Part shown: positions 37,450 through 45,560 of the stretch, piece by piece
Numbering within the stretch: the first letter of the stretch is position 1
Layout of the letters: each line of letters begins with the position of its first letter
NCBI RefSeq assembly: GCF_900110915.1
Contig: NZ_FOFG01000001.1
Location: 124,001-188,000 of the forward strand
Direction: 5' to 3'
Length of the DNA stretch: 64,000 bases
DNA from: Faunimonas pinastri
GTDB lineage: Bacteria > Pseudomonadota > Alphaproteobacteria > Rhizobiales > Afifellaceae
Notes under the pieces: model-generated
Seen by the model: the letters and a program-made list of their open reading frames with translations, nothing else
Databases searched by the model: none
Told to the model about the DNA's origin: nothing
Program-made: the position numbers and the translations under genes

Positions 37450-38516
37450 TGTCGGAAGCCGAACACGGGCCGAGAGACGAGAACGAGCACGAACACGCGG
37501 AAGATCACGGTCACGAACAATCCGAGGTGAGGGGAAGCGACGATCGCGCGCTGCCCTTTCAGGTCGACAAGCTGGAGGTGCGCGGTCGCACCGTGACGCT
37601 TGGCGCGTCGATCGACACGATCCTCAACCGTCACGACTTTCCGCTTCCGGTGAAGAAGCTGATGGCCGAGGCGGCGGTTCTCGCGTCGCTGATTTCCACC
37701 TCGCTCAAGGATTTCGGCCGCTTCATCCTGCAGACCCAGACGGACGGCCCGGTCTCCATGATCGTGGTCGATATCCGCATGCCCGGCCAGATTCGCGCCA
37801 CCGCTTCCTTCGACGCGGAAGCGGTCTCGGCGGCGGTGGCGGACGGCAAGGCCGATGCCGTCTCTCTCCTCGGGCAGGGCACGCTCGCCATGACGGTGGA
37901 GCAGGGCCACAGCTCGCAGCGCTACCAGGGCTTCGTGCCGCTGCAATCGGAAACGCTGGAAGAGGCGGCTCATACCTACTTCCGTCAGTCCGAGCAGATC
38001 CCGACGCGCATCCGCATCGCCGTGGCCGAAATGTTCGACCGCGACGAGGAAGGCGCGCCTCGCCACAGCTGGCGCGCCGGCGGCATCATCGCGCAGTTCC
38101 TGCCTTATTCGGAAGATCGCCTGCGACGGCGCGACCTGCCGGGCGGCGACGTGCCGGAGACGGCGGAGCCGATGCACGAGCATCCCGACGACGACGCCTG
38201 GGTGGAAGCCTCGGCGCTGGTGGACACGGTCGAGGATCACGAGCTCACGGATCCCGAGGTTTCGGCGGAAACGCTGCTCTACCGCCTCTTCCATGAGAGC
38301 GGCGTGCGCGTCTTCGAACCGATTTATCTGGAAGAGCGCTGCTCCTGCTCGCGCGAGCGCATTTCGCGCGTGCTGCTGCAACTCGGGCCGGAGGAGCTCG
38401 ACGGGGCTGCCGCCGAGGGCGACATCAAGGTGCGGTGCGAATTCTGCGGCACGGAATACCGCTTCGAGCGCGACGAGTTCCCGGCGACGATCCCGGAGCC
38501 GGCCTCCGGCTCGTGA
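37449..38516 (+). CDS. hslO: Redox-regulated chaperone Hsp33 (HslO)
   Basis: HslO is a cytoplasmic holdase that is activated when oxidants release zinc from four cysteines. The Cys-x-Cys at residues 298-300 and the Cys-x-x-Cys at 330-333 are the zinc ligands, with the right spacing. The N-terminal 30 residues are unusually rich in Glu, Asp and His (ENEHEHAEDHGHEQ), an acidic/His extension that could bind metal. The body carries LISTSLKDFGRFILQTQTDGP and the GQGTLAMTVEQG block. The start is set by the one-base overlap with argF. Length is 355, slightly above the usual 290-340. Confidence 0.94.
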   Translation: MSEAEHGPRDENEHEHAEDHGHEQSEVRGSDDRALPFQVDKLEVRGRTVTLGASIDTILNRHDFPLPVKKLMAEAAVLASLISTSLKDFGRFILQTQTDGPVSMIVVDIRMPGQIRATASFDAEAVSAAVADGKADAVSLLGQGTLAMTVEQGHSSQRYQGFVPLQSETLEEAAHTYFRQSEQIPTRIRIAVAEMFDRDEEGAPRHSWRAGGIIAQFLPYSEDRLRRRDLPGGDVPETAEPMHEHPDDDAWVEASALVDTVEDHELTDPEVSAETLLYRLFHESGVRVFEPIYLEERCSCSRERISRVLLQLGPEELDGAAAEGDIKVRCEFCGTEYRFERDEFPATIPEPASGS

Positions 38517-38588
38517 CGATCCCGGCTCCTTACGCTTCAGGTACCGACATTCGGCTCCTGAGGCGGCGGGAAGCCCTTGGCCCGGCGC

Positions 38589-38981
38589 TCAGTGCAGGAC
38601 GCGGCGGGTATCCGGCAGGTCGAGGGAGAAGGCCGGGATCTCGATGGTGAAGACCTCGCCTTCCGAACCGACCGCCTGGTATGTGCCGACCATGAAGCCG
38701 GAGGGCGTCTTCAGCGGGCAGCCGCTCGTATAGCTGAAGGACGAGCCGGGCTCGATGACCGGCTGCTCGCCGACGACGCCGAGGCCCTTGACCGATTCCA
38801 CCGCGCCTGTCTGGTCCGTGATGGTCCAGTCGCGGGCGATGATCTGGACGGGACCGGTCGAGCCGTTCTCGATCTCCACGGTGTAGGCCCAGAAAAATCG
38901 TGCCTCGACGGGATCGGACTCGTCTTCCATGTATTGAGGCTCGACGGTCACCCGGATGCCATGTGTGGTCGCGGAGTACAT
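38589..38981 (-). CDS. apaG: ApaG domain protein
   Basis: A 130-residue ApaG protein with the fibronectin-like beta fold, seen in EARFFWAYTVEIEN, LLARDW-type strand IIARDWTITD, and SGCPLKTPSGFMVGTYQ. ApaG of Salmonella is implicated in Co2+ resistance and magnesium efflux; the biochemical role here is unknown. The ATG at 38981 gives the family start MYSATTHGIRVTVEPQYM; the longer frame to 39158 has no family match. It converges with hslO, an arrangement shared by related rhizobia. Confidence 0.92.
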   Translation of the reverse strand: MYSATTHGIRVTVEPQYMEDESDPVEARFFWAYTVEIENGSTGPVQIIARDWTITDQTGAVESVKGLGVVGEQPVIEPGSSFSYTSGCPLKTPSGFMVGTYQAVGSEGEVFTIEIPAFSLDLPDTRRVLH

Positions 38982-39332
38982 GGCCCGCTTTTGCGCCACA
39001 TTGGATAGCAAGGCAAGGGGCCTGGAGCGCCGCGCGCCGCGGGGATCGACCAACCCGGAGCAGCCTGTCCGGGGATAGTGCCCTCCGCCGGCTTTACGGC
39101 TCCTGCGCCGATATCGTACCTCATCGGTCGGGTCGCTACATGAGCGCGAATCAGCCATATTTCAATGGCATCGAACCGCAGACTTGCCCTCGGGGAAGCG
39201 AATCCGCGTTAACCATTCAGCGGAAAAGGATGCGGAGACATCGCTCGACTCAGTGCATGCAGATACCTGCACCAATAACCTTTCATTTACCATTATGTTA
39301 GGGTGGCGTATCGGCGTGAGAACGGTTGGCAG
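38982..39332. other. Intergenic region between apaG and the PdhS-like kinase
   Basis: No gene is visible in about 350 bp. It carries a CtrA half-site TTAACCAT (39209-39216), a degenerate full CtrA site TTAC-N7-TTAG (39287-39301), and GANTC sites at 39200-39204 and 39247-39251. The latter part is clearly AT-richer than the surrounding sequence, consistent with a promoter. Confidence 0.6.
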
Positions 39333-42300
39333 ATGACGCACTGGCGGAATTCCTTCCTGGCTTTCAGCGCATTGCCCGAGGTCGGCGCCCTGCTTATGGA
39401 CGCCCGTCCGGCCTGGGTGTGGTCGCGCGACGGCAGCCGCGTGGAGTGGTCGAACATGGCGGGCGGAGAGCAGCTCGGTCACGAGGCTTTCGCCGCGCTC
39501 GCCCTTCGTCACTGGGCATCCGATCATCCGCTTCGTCGCGATCTGGAAACCGTCTGGCGCGCGGCCCCCGAGGGCGGCAGCACCATGGCAAGGCTTCGCC
39601 TCATGTCGGGCCTCCGCTCGCTGACGATCCCCGCGCAATGCCGCCGCGTGCGCACCGGTTCCGGCGAGCGCGGACTTCTCGCTGTGGCGACGATGGCTCC
39701 GCTCCGCTCCGGCGCCAGCGAAATCGCCATCAGCCGCTTCCTGTCGGATCGCGACAGCATCGCCTCGCTGTTCGACGCGAGCCAGCGCCTCCTCGCTTCG
39801 GATGGCGAAGGCGGCGCCGGATCTGGAACGGCACTGGCCTTCTCCCCGAGCGCAACCCGGATCGAGGCATCCGGCCGGACGCTTTACCTGGCGCTCCGTC
39901 CCCGGTCCGAAGTGGCCGAAGTGGCCGAAGTGATCGAGCCGGCTCCGCTCGTTGCCGCCGTCGTCCCGCCGCAGGCATCGGTCGCCGTTGCGGAAGAGCC
40001 GGCCGCGCCCGAGGCCGTGGCCCTGGCGCCCCCCCTTCCCTCCGATCCGATGAATGCCGCTGAGGCCCTTGGCGAGACAGTGGCCGGGCAACCGGAAATC
40101 GCGACCGAGCTGGAGATCGACGAGCCCGAAGTGACGGCAATCGCCGAGGTCGAGGAGCGGGACGGTTCGGCGCAAGAGATCCCCGCGCAGGCCGAAGAGA
40201 CCGGCGAGGCGGCCCGAGATCCCGAGATGCCGCTGGTCGTCTCGTTCCGCGACGAGACTGAGGCCCGGATCCGCTCGGAACGCGGGCGCGGCGTTGCGCG
40301 TGTCACCTCCATCGGCGAAAGCCGACCGGAGTCATGGTCAGAGCCTCGTTCCGAGCAGGGCGGCCCGGCGCGCCCGGCAGAGACTTCCCCGTCAGGGCAG
40401 TCCGCCCGCCCGTCGAGCCTGCCGCGCGGTCCTGTCCGTTTTCTCTGGCAGACCGATCCGGACGGGCGCTTCCTCTTCGTCTCGCCGGGCCTGAAACAGC
40501 TTGTCGGTCGCAACGCCGATGTGGTTGGCGAGCGCTGGGGCGAGGCCGCCTCCCGCCTGCGTCTCGATCCCAGCCAGCGGATCGGCAACATGATGGGGCG
40601 GCACGATACCTGGAGCGGGCTCACCGCATGGTGGCCGGTGGAAGAGACCGCGGTGCGCATCCCCGTGGAACTGACGGCCCTGCCGGTCTTCGGGCTGGAC
40701 CAGAGTTTTCAGGGCTATCGCGGCTTCGGCGTGCTGAAGCCGGCGGAAGCCCTGATGCCGGACGCCTTCGACGCCCGTTTCGGCCGCGAGGATGGCGAAC
40801 CGTCCGCGCCCGTCGAGCAGATTCCGCCTTATGAGGAAGCGCCGCTCGCCACGCCCGGCAACGTGATCCCGATCCGCGCCGACCTTGAGCTGCTGCCGGA
40901 TTTCGCGCGCCTCTCGCCGCAGGAGCGCGTCGCCTTCGAGGAGATCGCGCTCGCTCTTCGGGATCGTATCGAGGAGCCGCTGCGCCGGGCTGCCCAGGCC
41001 AGCGAGGCGGCAGCGGAACTGGCCGCGGCGGAGCCCGCCAGCCAGCCAGTCGAAGAAACCCGGGCGGAAGCGTCGCCTTTGGCCTCCGAACCCGTCCGCG
41101 AACCGCAGCCCCCGGAAACACCGGAGCCGCAGCCGGAAGAGCCGACGAACCCGACGCCGCAGCCCGAGATTCCAGACGAGCCGTCCGAGCCGCAGCCGGA
41201 GATACCGAGCGAGCCGGCCCCCGGTCCGGAAATTCCGGATATCGCGCCCCATGAAACGCCGGAAAGCCCGGCCCGGATGGAGGCGCTTTCGGCGGAGGAC
41301 GAGCAGCCGGAGCCCCGGCCTGAGTCGTTGGCTGAGCCCCCGGCCGAGCCCCGGGCTGAGCGAATGGTGCCGACTGTCGCGCCGGTCGCGTTCGACCGCG
41401 GCACGCAGCAGCGGGTCCAGGAACTCACGGCCATTCTGGACACGGCGACCGACGGCGTGGTCATCCTCGATCGCGAAGGCCGGATCGAGAGCCTGAATGC
41501 CAGCGCCGAGGCGCTGTTCGGCATCGACTCGTCGGACGTGGAGGGCGAGACCCTTCGCGAACTGCTCACGGCCAAGAGTTTCCAGTCGGCGCTCGATTAC
41601 CTGAACGGTCTTCGCGACAACGGCGTCGCCAGCCTGATCAACGAAGGCCGCGAAGTAGAGGGCCGCGTGGGCAGCGCGACCATTCCGCTCTTCATGACGA
41701 TGGGCCGCATCGGCGACGAGCATGGCGGCCGCTTCTGCGCGGTGCTGCGCGACATCACGCCGTGGAAGCGGACGGAAGCCGACCTCGTCGCGGCGCGCCG
41801 GAATGCCGAGACGGCGTCCAGCCAGAAGTCCGACTTCCTCGCCCGCGTCAGCCACGAGATCCGCACGCCGCTGAATGCCATCATCGGCTTTGCCGAGGTG
41901 ATGATCGAGGAGCGCTTCGGCCCCGTCGAGAACGAGCGGTACCGCGAATATCTCCGCGACATCCGCACTTCCGGCGAGCATGTGGTCAGCCTCGTCAACG
42001 ACCTTCTCGATATTTCCAAGATCGAGGCCGGCAAGCTCGACCTGCATTTCGCGGCCGTGTCGCTGAACGATCTCGTGCGCGAATGCATGGCGCTGATGCA
42101 GCCGCAGGCGAACCGGGCGCATGTGATCCTGCGCTCCAGCCTGTCGCGCGACGTGCCGGCGCTCGTCGCCGACCAGCGGACGCTGCGCCAGATCGTGCTG
42201 AACCTCCTGTCCAACTCCGTGAAGTTCACCGGTCCCGGCGGACAGGTCATCGTATCCACCTCGCTGGCGGAAAAAGGCGAGGCGATCCTGCGGGTGCGCG

Positions 42301-42524
42301 ACACCGGCGAGGGCATGAACGAGGAAGATCTGGTCCGCGCCATGGAGCCGTTCCGGCAGGTCAACACCTCCGCCCTTCGCGAGCGGACCGGCACCGGGCT
42401 GGGCCTGCCGCTCACCAAGGCGCTGGTGGAGGCAAACCGCGCCGCCTTCTCCATCAAGAGCACGCGGGGCGAGGGGACGGTCGTCGCCGTCACTTTCCCG
42501 GCAACGCGGGTGCTTTCCGAGTAA
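39333..42524 (+). CDS. PdhS/DivJ/PleC-type histidine kinase with long Pro/Glu-rich linker
   Basis: A soluble-looking sensor kinase of about 1063 residues. The C-terminal part has HisKA with the phosphoacceptor at about residue 841 in RVSHEIRTPLNAIIGFAEVM. This motif, with the following EERFGP, is shared by PdhS, PleC and DivJ. HATPase follows (LLNLLSNSVKF, RDTGEGM, TGLGLPLTKALVEANRA). Two PAS-like regions precede it (about 430 and 700-800). No membrane segment is seen. A Pro/Glu-rich stretch (41040-41370) contains repeated PEIP units. PdhS controls the cell cycle in Brucella, and the short distance to gcrA and the CtrA-like promoter sites agree. A GTG at 39303 is an alternative start. Confidence 0.85.
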   Translation: MTHWRNSFLAFSALPEVGALLMDARPAWVWSRDGSRVEWSNMAGGEQLGHEAFAALALRHWASDHPLRRDLETVWRAAPEGGSTMARLRLMSGLRSLTIPAQCRRVRTGSGERGLLAVATMAPLRSGASEIAISRFLSDRDSIASLFDASQRLLASDGEGGAGSGTALAFSPSATRIEASGRTLYLALRPRSEVAEVAEVIEPAPLVAAVVPPQASVAVAEEPAAPEAVALAPPLPSDPMNAAEALGETVAGQPEIATELEIDEPEVTAIAEVEERDGSAQEIPAQAEETGEAARDPEMPLVVSFRDETEARIRSERGRGVARVTSIGESRPESWSEPRSEQGGPARPAETSPSGQSARPSSLPRGPVRFLWQTDPDGRFLFVSPGLKQLVGRNADVVGERWGEAASRLRLDPSQRIGNMMGRHDTWSGLTAWWPVEETAVRIPVELTALPVFGLDQSFQGYRGFGVLKPAEALMPDAFDARFGREDGEPSAPVEQIPPYEEAPLATPGNVIPIRADLELLPDFARLSPQERVAFEEIALALRDRIEEPLRRAAQASEAAAELAAAEPASQPVEETRAEASPLASEPVREPQPPETPEPQPEEPTNPTPQPEIPDEPSEPQPEIPSEPAPGPEIPDIAPHETPESPARMEALSAEDEQPEPRPESLAEPPAEPRAERMVPTVAPVAFDRGTQQRVQELTAILDTATDGVVILDREGRIESLNASAEALFGIDSSDVEGETLRELLTAKSFQSALDYLNGLRDNGVASLINEGREVEGRVGSATIPLFMTMGRIGDEHGGRFCAVLRDITPWKRTEADLVAARRNAETASSQKSDFLARVSHEIRTPLNAIIGFAEVMIEERFGPVENERYREYLRDIRTSGEHVVSLVNDLLDISKIEAGKLDLHFAAVSLNDLVRECMALMQPQANRAHVILRSSLSRDVPALVADQRTLRQIVLNLLSNSVKFTGPGGQVIVSTSLAEKGEAILRVRDTGEGMNEEDLVRAMEPFRQVNTSALRERTGTGLGLPLTKALVEANRAAFSIKSTRGEGTVVAVTFPATRVLSE

Positions 42525-42543
42525 TGGCCTGCTCGAAACGAAC

Positions 42544-42571
42544 AAAGCCCCGGAGGGTTCTCCGGGGCTTT
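42544..42571. terminator. Bidirectional terminator after the PdhS-like kinase gene
   Basis: A perfect 12-bp stem, AAAGCCCCGGAG pairing with CTCCGGGGCTTT, with a GGTT loop, between the convergent kinase and DUF1127 genes. The A/T ends provide short U-runs in both directions. Confidence 0.85.
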
Positions 42572-42597
42572 CTCGTGGGGCCGATCGCTACCGGCGT

Positions 42598-42972
42598 TTA
42601 CGCGATCAGGTCGTTCTCGTTCTTCGGCGCGCGGCTGGCCGGGGCGTCCAGGCGAACCCGCGACTTGCGGGCGCGAGCCTCCATGTCCCGATAGTTCGCC
42701 ATGCGCGCGGAGCGACGCTCCAGCGACCAGAACATCAGCCGCGTGGACGGATCTTCATGCAGTGGTACGGCCAGCGCCAGATGTACGTCGGACGGCGTCA
42801 GGCCGATATCTTTCAACGTGTGGGCGTCCCACGTGGCCAGACGGGCTACGGCTCGGCGGTTTCTGGCGCGTTTGGCAATTCGAGCACCCATGAACCAGAT
42901 GGCGGCGATCGGACGCAGCACCTTCGGCAAACCCGAATGCTTCTCTGCCCGTGCAACCATGAACCGCAACAT
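42598..42972 (-). CDS. DUF1127 domain protein
   Basis: A small basic protein of 124 residues. The central segment RRAVARLATWDAHTLKDIGLTPSDV matches the DUF1127 (YjiS-like) motif, an arginine-rich helix found in small alphaproteobacterial proteins. In Agrobacterium, DUF1127 proteins influence RNA-linked and phosphate/carbon functions; the exact role here is unknown. It is larger than typical short members (about 50-80) because of N- and C-terminal extensions. It is divergent from a LysR gene whose family members elsewhere activate DUF1127 genes. Confidence 0.8.
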   Translation of the reverse strand: MLRFMVARAEKHSGLPKVLRPIAAIWFMGARIAKRARNRRAVARLATWDAHTLKDIGLTPSDVHLALAVPLHEDPSTRLMFWSLERRSARMANYRDMEARARKSRVRLDAPASRAPKNENDLIA

Positions 42973-43067
42973 TGTCGTGTCCTTTCCTCATCCTGGCGCG
43001 TTTCGTGCGCAGCACCGGGATGCTCCTCCTTGACCTATGCGTCCAACGAATGTTTATGATGGGACGT

Positions 43068-43082
43068 ATCAATCTTCTTGAT
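43068..43082. promoter_or_regulatory. LysR-type box (T-N11-A palindrome)
   Basis: ATCAA-TCTTC-TTGAT is a perfect 5+5 inverted repeat with a 5-base spacer, containing T-N11-A. It lies 13 bp upstream of the LysR start and in the divergent gap shared with the DUF1127 gene, a standard autoregulatory position. Confidence 0.6.
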
Positions 43083-43094
43083 GGAATTGGAGCC

Positions 43095-43970
43095 ATGCTC
43101 CCCCTTGATCCCGACCAGCTGAGAACGTTTATCGCCATCGCCGAAGGCGGGAGCTTCACGCGTGCCGCCGAGGTCGTGGCGAAGACCCAGTCGGCCGTTT
43201 CGATGCAGATGCGGAAGCTTGAGGAGCGTATCGGCAAGCCGCTCTTCCAGCGGGACGGCCGCGCGAGCCGGCTCTCCGCCGAAGGCGAGCGGCTGCTCCC
43301 CTATGCGCGCCGGTTGCTGCGCCTGCAGGCGGAAACGCTCGCCGCCTTCGATACGGCCGAACAGGCCGGCACGATCCGGCTGGGCACGCCTGACGACTAC
43401 GCCACCTTCCTGCCGGAAATTCTGGGGCGGTTCGCGGCCCACCATCCGTTGGCGGAAATGTCGGTCGTCTGCCTGCCGACGGAGTCGCTGCTGGAAGCGA
43501 TAAACAATGACGAACTCGACATCGCCATCATCACGAGCTGCCACGCGGCATCGAGGCTATCGCCCGTCGTGGCGCGGCGCGAGCAGCTGGTCTGGGTAAC
43601 CTCGGAGCGGCACAACGTGCACGAGGAGCAACTGTTGCCGCTGGCCCTCGGCAGCACCTATTGCGATTGGCGGCGTACGGCCCTTCGTTCGCTGGAATTC
43701 GTCGGTCGCGAAAATCGCGTCGCGTTTTCCAGCTCGAATGCAAGCGCCGTCAGCGCCGCGGTGCTGGCCGGTCTGGCGATCTCGGTGCTGCCGCTCTCGG
43801 CCGTGCAGCCGGGCATGCGCGTGCTGGGTGTCGAGGAGGGTTTCCCCGGGCTGCCGCGCTGCGAAATCGCGGTGCTTCGCTCGGCCAAGGCCGAGAGCCG
43901 CCTCGCCGAAGGTCTGGAAGAGCATATCCTGGCTAGCCTGAGCCAGGTCAGCTTGCCCCTGGCGGCCTGA
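43095..43970 (+). CDS. LysR-family transcriptional regulator
   Basis: A 291-residue LysR regulator. The N-terminal winged helix (LDPDQLRTFIAIAEGGSFTRAAEVVAKTQSAVSMQMRKLEERIG) is followed by the two-lobed effector domain (TIRLGTPDDYATFLPEIL). The ATG at 43095 has GGAG close upstream and gives the family start; an in-frame reading from 42972 adds 41 residues and is less likely. It resembles the VtlR/LsrB type by its start and by its pairing with DUF1127, but that assignment is not proven. The effector is unknown. Confidence 0.9.
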   Translation: MLPLDPDQLRTFIAIAEGGSFTRAAEVVAKTQSAVSMQMRKLEERIGKPLFQRDGRASRLSAEGERLLPYARRLLRLQAETLAAFDTAEQAGTIRLGTPDDYATFLPEILGRFAAHHPLAEMSVVCLPTESLLEAINNDELDIAIITSCHAASRLSPVVARREQLVWVTSERHNVHEEQLLPLALGSTYCDWRRTALRSLEFVGRENRVAFSSSNASAVSAAVLAGLAISVLPLSAVQPGMRVLGVEEGFPGLPRCEIAVLRSAKAESRLAEGLEEHILASLSQVSLPLAA

Positions 43971-43982
43971 AGCCGTCCCGCC

Positions 43983-44095
43983 CCTGGCGATCCGCAGGAT
44001 CGTCCAGTGCCCAACTCGCCTGGCGATCCGCAGGATCGTCCAGTGCCCAACTCGCCTGGCGATCCGCAGGCCCTGGCGATCCGCAGGATCGTCCA
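43983..44095. repeat. Tandem palindromic repeat array, 36-bp unit
   Basis: Units start at 43983, 44019, 44055 and 44072. Each opens with CCTGGCGATCCGCAGG, whose core GATCC-GCA-GGATC can fold into a hairpin. The first two units are 36 bp and essentially identical. The third is cut to 17 bp, and the fourth is a partial copy ending at GTCCA. A flanking TGGCGGCCTGA occurs at the LysR stop and at 44101. The 36-bp unit is a multiple of three, though no gene appears to use it. Confidence 0.85.
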
Positions 44096-44124
44096 TCCCT
44101 TGGCGGCCTGAAAAACAGGCAGCA

Positions 44125-44154
44125 CCCGAGGCGAGCGATCGCCTCGGGCTTATT
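44125..44154. terminator. Terminator between the LysR gene and gshA
   Basis: A 10-bp perfect stem CCCGAGGCGA / TCGCCTCGGG with a GCGA loop (44125-44148), followed by CTTATT on the plus strand. It separates the convergent LysR and gshA genes. Confidence 0.8.
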
Positions 44155-44159
44155 CCGTT

Positions 44160-45530
44160 TCAGTAGGTGTTTTCCGTGAAGACCGGCTCTATGGAGCCGC
44201 CCCACGCGCCGGAAAAACGGCCCAGCAGGCGGTCTGAATCGGTCCGGTCGGAGGACAGGATTTCCTCCAGCGGCGCGAGGAAGGTGGTCTCGTCCTCGCC
44301 GTTCGCAACGACGGCGCGGCGCTGGAGGCCGCCCTTGGCGAGTTCCACCATCTCGCGGGCCACATCGCGAACGGCACCGCCGCGGAATGGCAGGGCAAGT
44401 GCCGCCTTCGGCACATCGTTGCGGAGCAGGAGCCGGTCCTCCGCGCTCCAGCCGGAGACGAGCTGCAACGCGCCATCCAGCGCCGCGCAGTCGTAGAGCA
44501 GGCCGACCCAGAGGGCGGAAAGCGCCACGATCATCTCCGGCGAGCCACAATCGGCGCCTCTCATCTCAAGAAAGGTCTTCAGCCGCACGTCGGGGAAAAG
44601 CGTGGAGAGGTGGTTCTTCCAGTCGCCCATGGTGGGCGTCTTGTCCCGAAGCGTATCCGGAGCGCCCCCTTCCAGGAACTGGCGGAACGTGACCGACGTC
44701 ATGTCGTGGTAGCGGCCGTCGCGGACGACGAAATACATCGGTACGTCGAGCGCCCAGTCCGTGTAGCGCTCGAAACCGAAATCGTCGCCGAACGCGCAGA
44801 GCAGACCGCCCGTCCGCGCCGTGTCCGTATCCTTCCAGATCTCGCCGCGAAACGTCTGGAAGCCATTCGGCCGGCCGTCGGTGAAGGGGGAATTGGCGAA
44901 GAGGGCGGTTGCGATCGGCTGGAGCGCGAGGCTGGCGCGAAGCTTGTCGCGCATGTCCGCCTCGCTCTTGAAGTCGAGATTCACCTGCACCGTGCAGGTG
45001 CGGTACATCATGTCGAGACCGAGGGAGCCGACGCGCGGCATGTGGTTGGTCATGATGCGGTAGCGCGATTTCGGCATGACCGGCGTTTCCGCCCGCGTCC
45101 ATTTCGGGCTGAACCCGAGCGCCAGGAAGTCGATGCCCAGCGGCTCGGCGACCTGCTTCACTTGCGCCAGGTGCCCGGCCAGCTCGTCCCGCGTCTGGTG
45201 CAGGGAGGAGAGCGGCGCGCCGGAAAGCTCGAACTGGCCGCCGGGCTCCAGCGAGATCGCGCCACCGCCGGCGGCATCGGCGAGGCCGATGATCGCGCCC
45301 TCGTCGTGGATCGGCTCCCAGCCGGTCAGCGCCTGCATTCCTTCCAGCAGCGCGCGAATGCCCGCCGTTCCCTCATAGGGAACGGGGCGGTTGCCGTCGC
45401 GATAGAAGACGATCTTTTCGTGCTCGGTCCCGATGCGCCATTCGGCTTCGGGTTTGGATCCGGATTCCAGATAGGCGGCGAGCTGGTCGCGATTTTCGAT
45501 CAAAGTGTGATCGGCGGTGTCACGCGCCAT
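44160..45530 (-). CDS. gshA: Glutamate-cysteine ligase GshA (plant/rhizobial type)
   Basis: GshA joins glutamate and cysteine, the first and controlling step of glutathione synthesis. The 456-residue protein is of the plant/alphaproteobacterial class, shown by WRIGTEHEKIVFYRDGNRPVPYEG, ISLEPGGQFELSG, MMYRTCTVQVNLDFKSEADM and the C-terminal GGSIEPVFTENTY. It lies downstream of rsmE in the same direction, with 30 bp between. This rsmE-gshA pair is common in rhizobia and does not imply a shared pathway. Confidence 0.95.
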   Translation of the reverse strand: MARDTADHTLIENRDQLAAYLESGSKPEAEWRIGTEHEKIVFYRDGNRPVPYEGTAGIRALLEGMQALTGWEPIHDEGAIIGLADAAGGGAISLEPGGQFELSGAPLSSLHQTRDELAGHLAQVKQVAEPLGIDFLALGFSPKWTRAETPVMPKSRYRIMTNHMPRVGSLGLDMMYRTCTVQVNLDFKSEADMRDKLRASLALQPIATALFANSPFTDGRPNGFQTFRGEIWKDTDTARTGGLLCAFGDDFGFERYTDWALDVPMYFVVRDGRYHDMTSVTFRQFLEGGAPDTLRDKTPTMGDWKNHLSTLFPDVRLKTFLEMRGADCGSPEMIVALSALWVGLLYDCAALDGALQLVSGWSAEDRLLLRNDVPKAALALPFRGGAVRDVAREMVELAKGGLQRRAVVANGEDETTFLAPLEEILSSDRTDSDRLLGRFSGAWGGSIEPVFTENTY

Positions 45531-45560
45531 GGAAACTCCTTGCGAGGCCGGCGACCTTAA

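Noticed and set aside
39303..39332. GTG start at 39303 for the PdhS-like kinase
   Set aside because: Kept only as an alternative. No good ribosome binding site precedes it and it would overlap the CtrA-like site.
43983..44095. CRISPR array
   Set aside because: Units follow each other directly without unique spacers and no cas genes are nearby.
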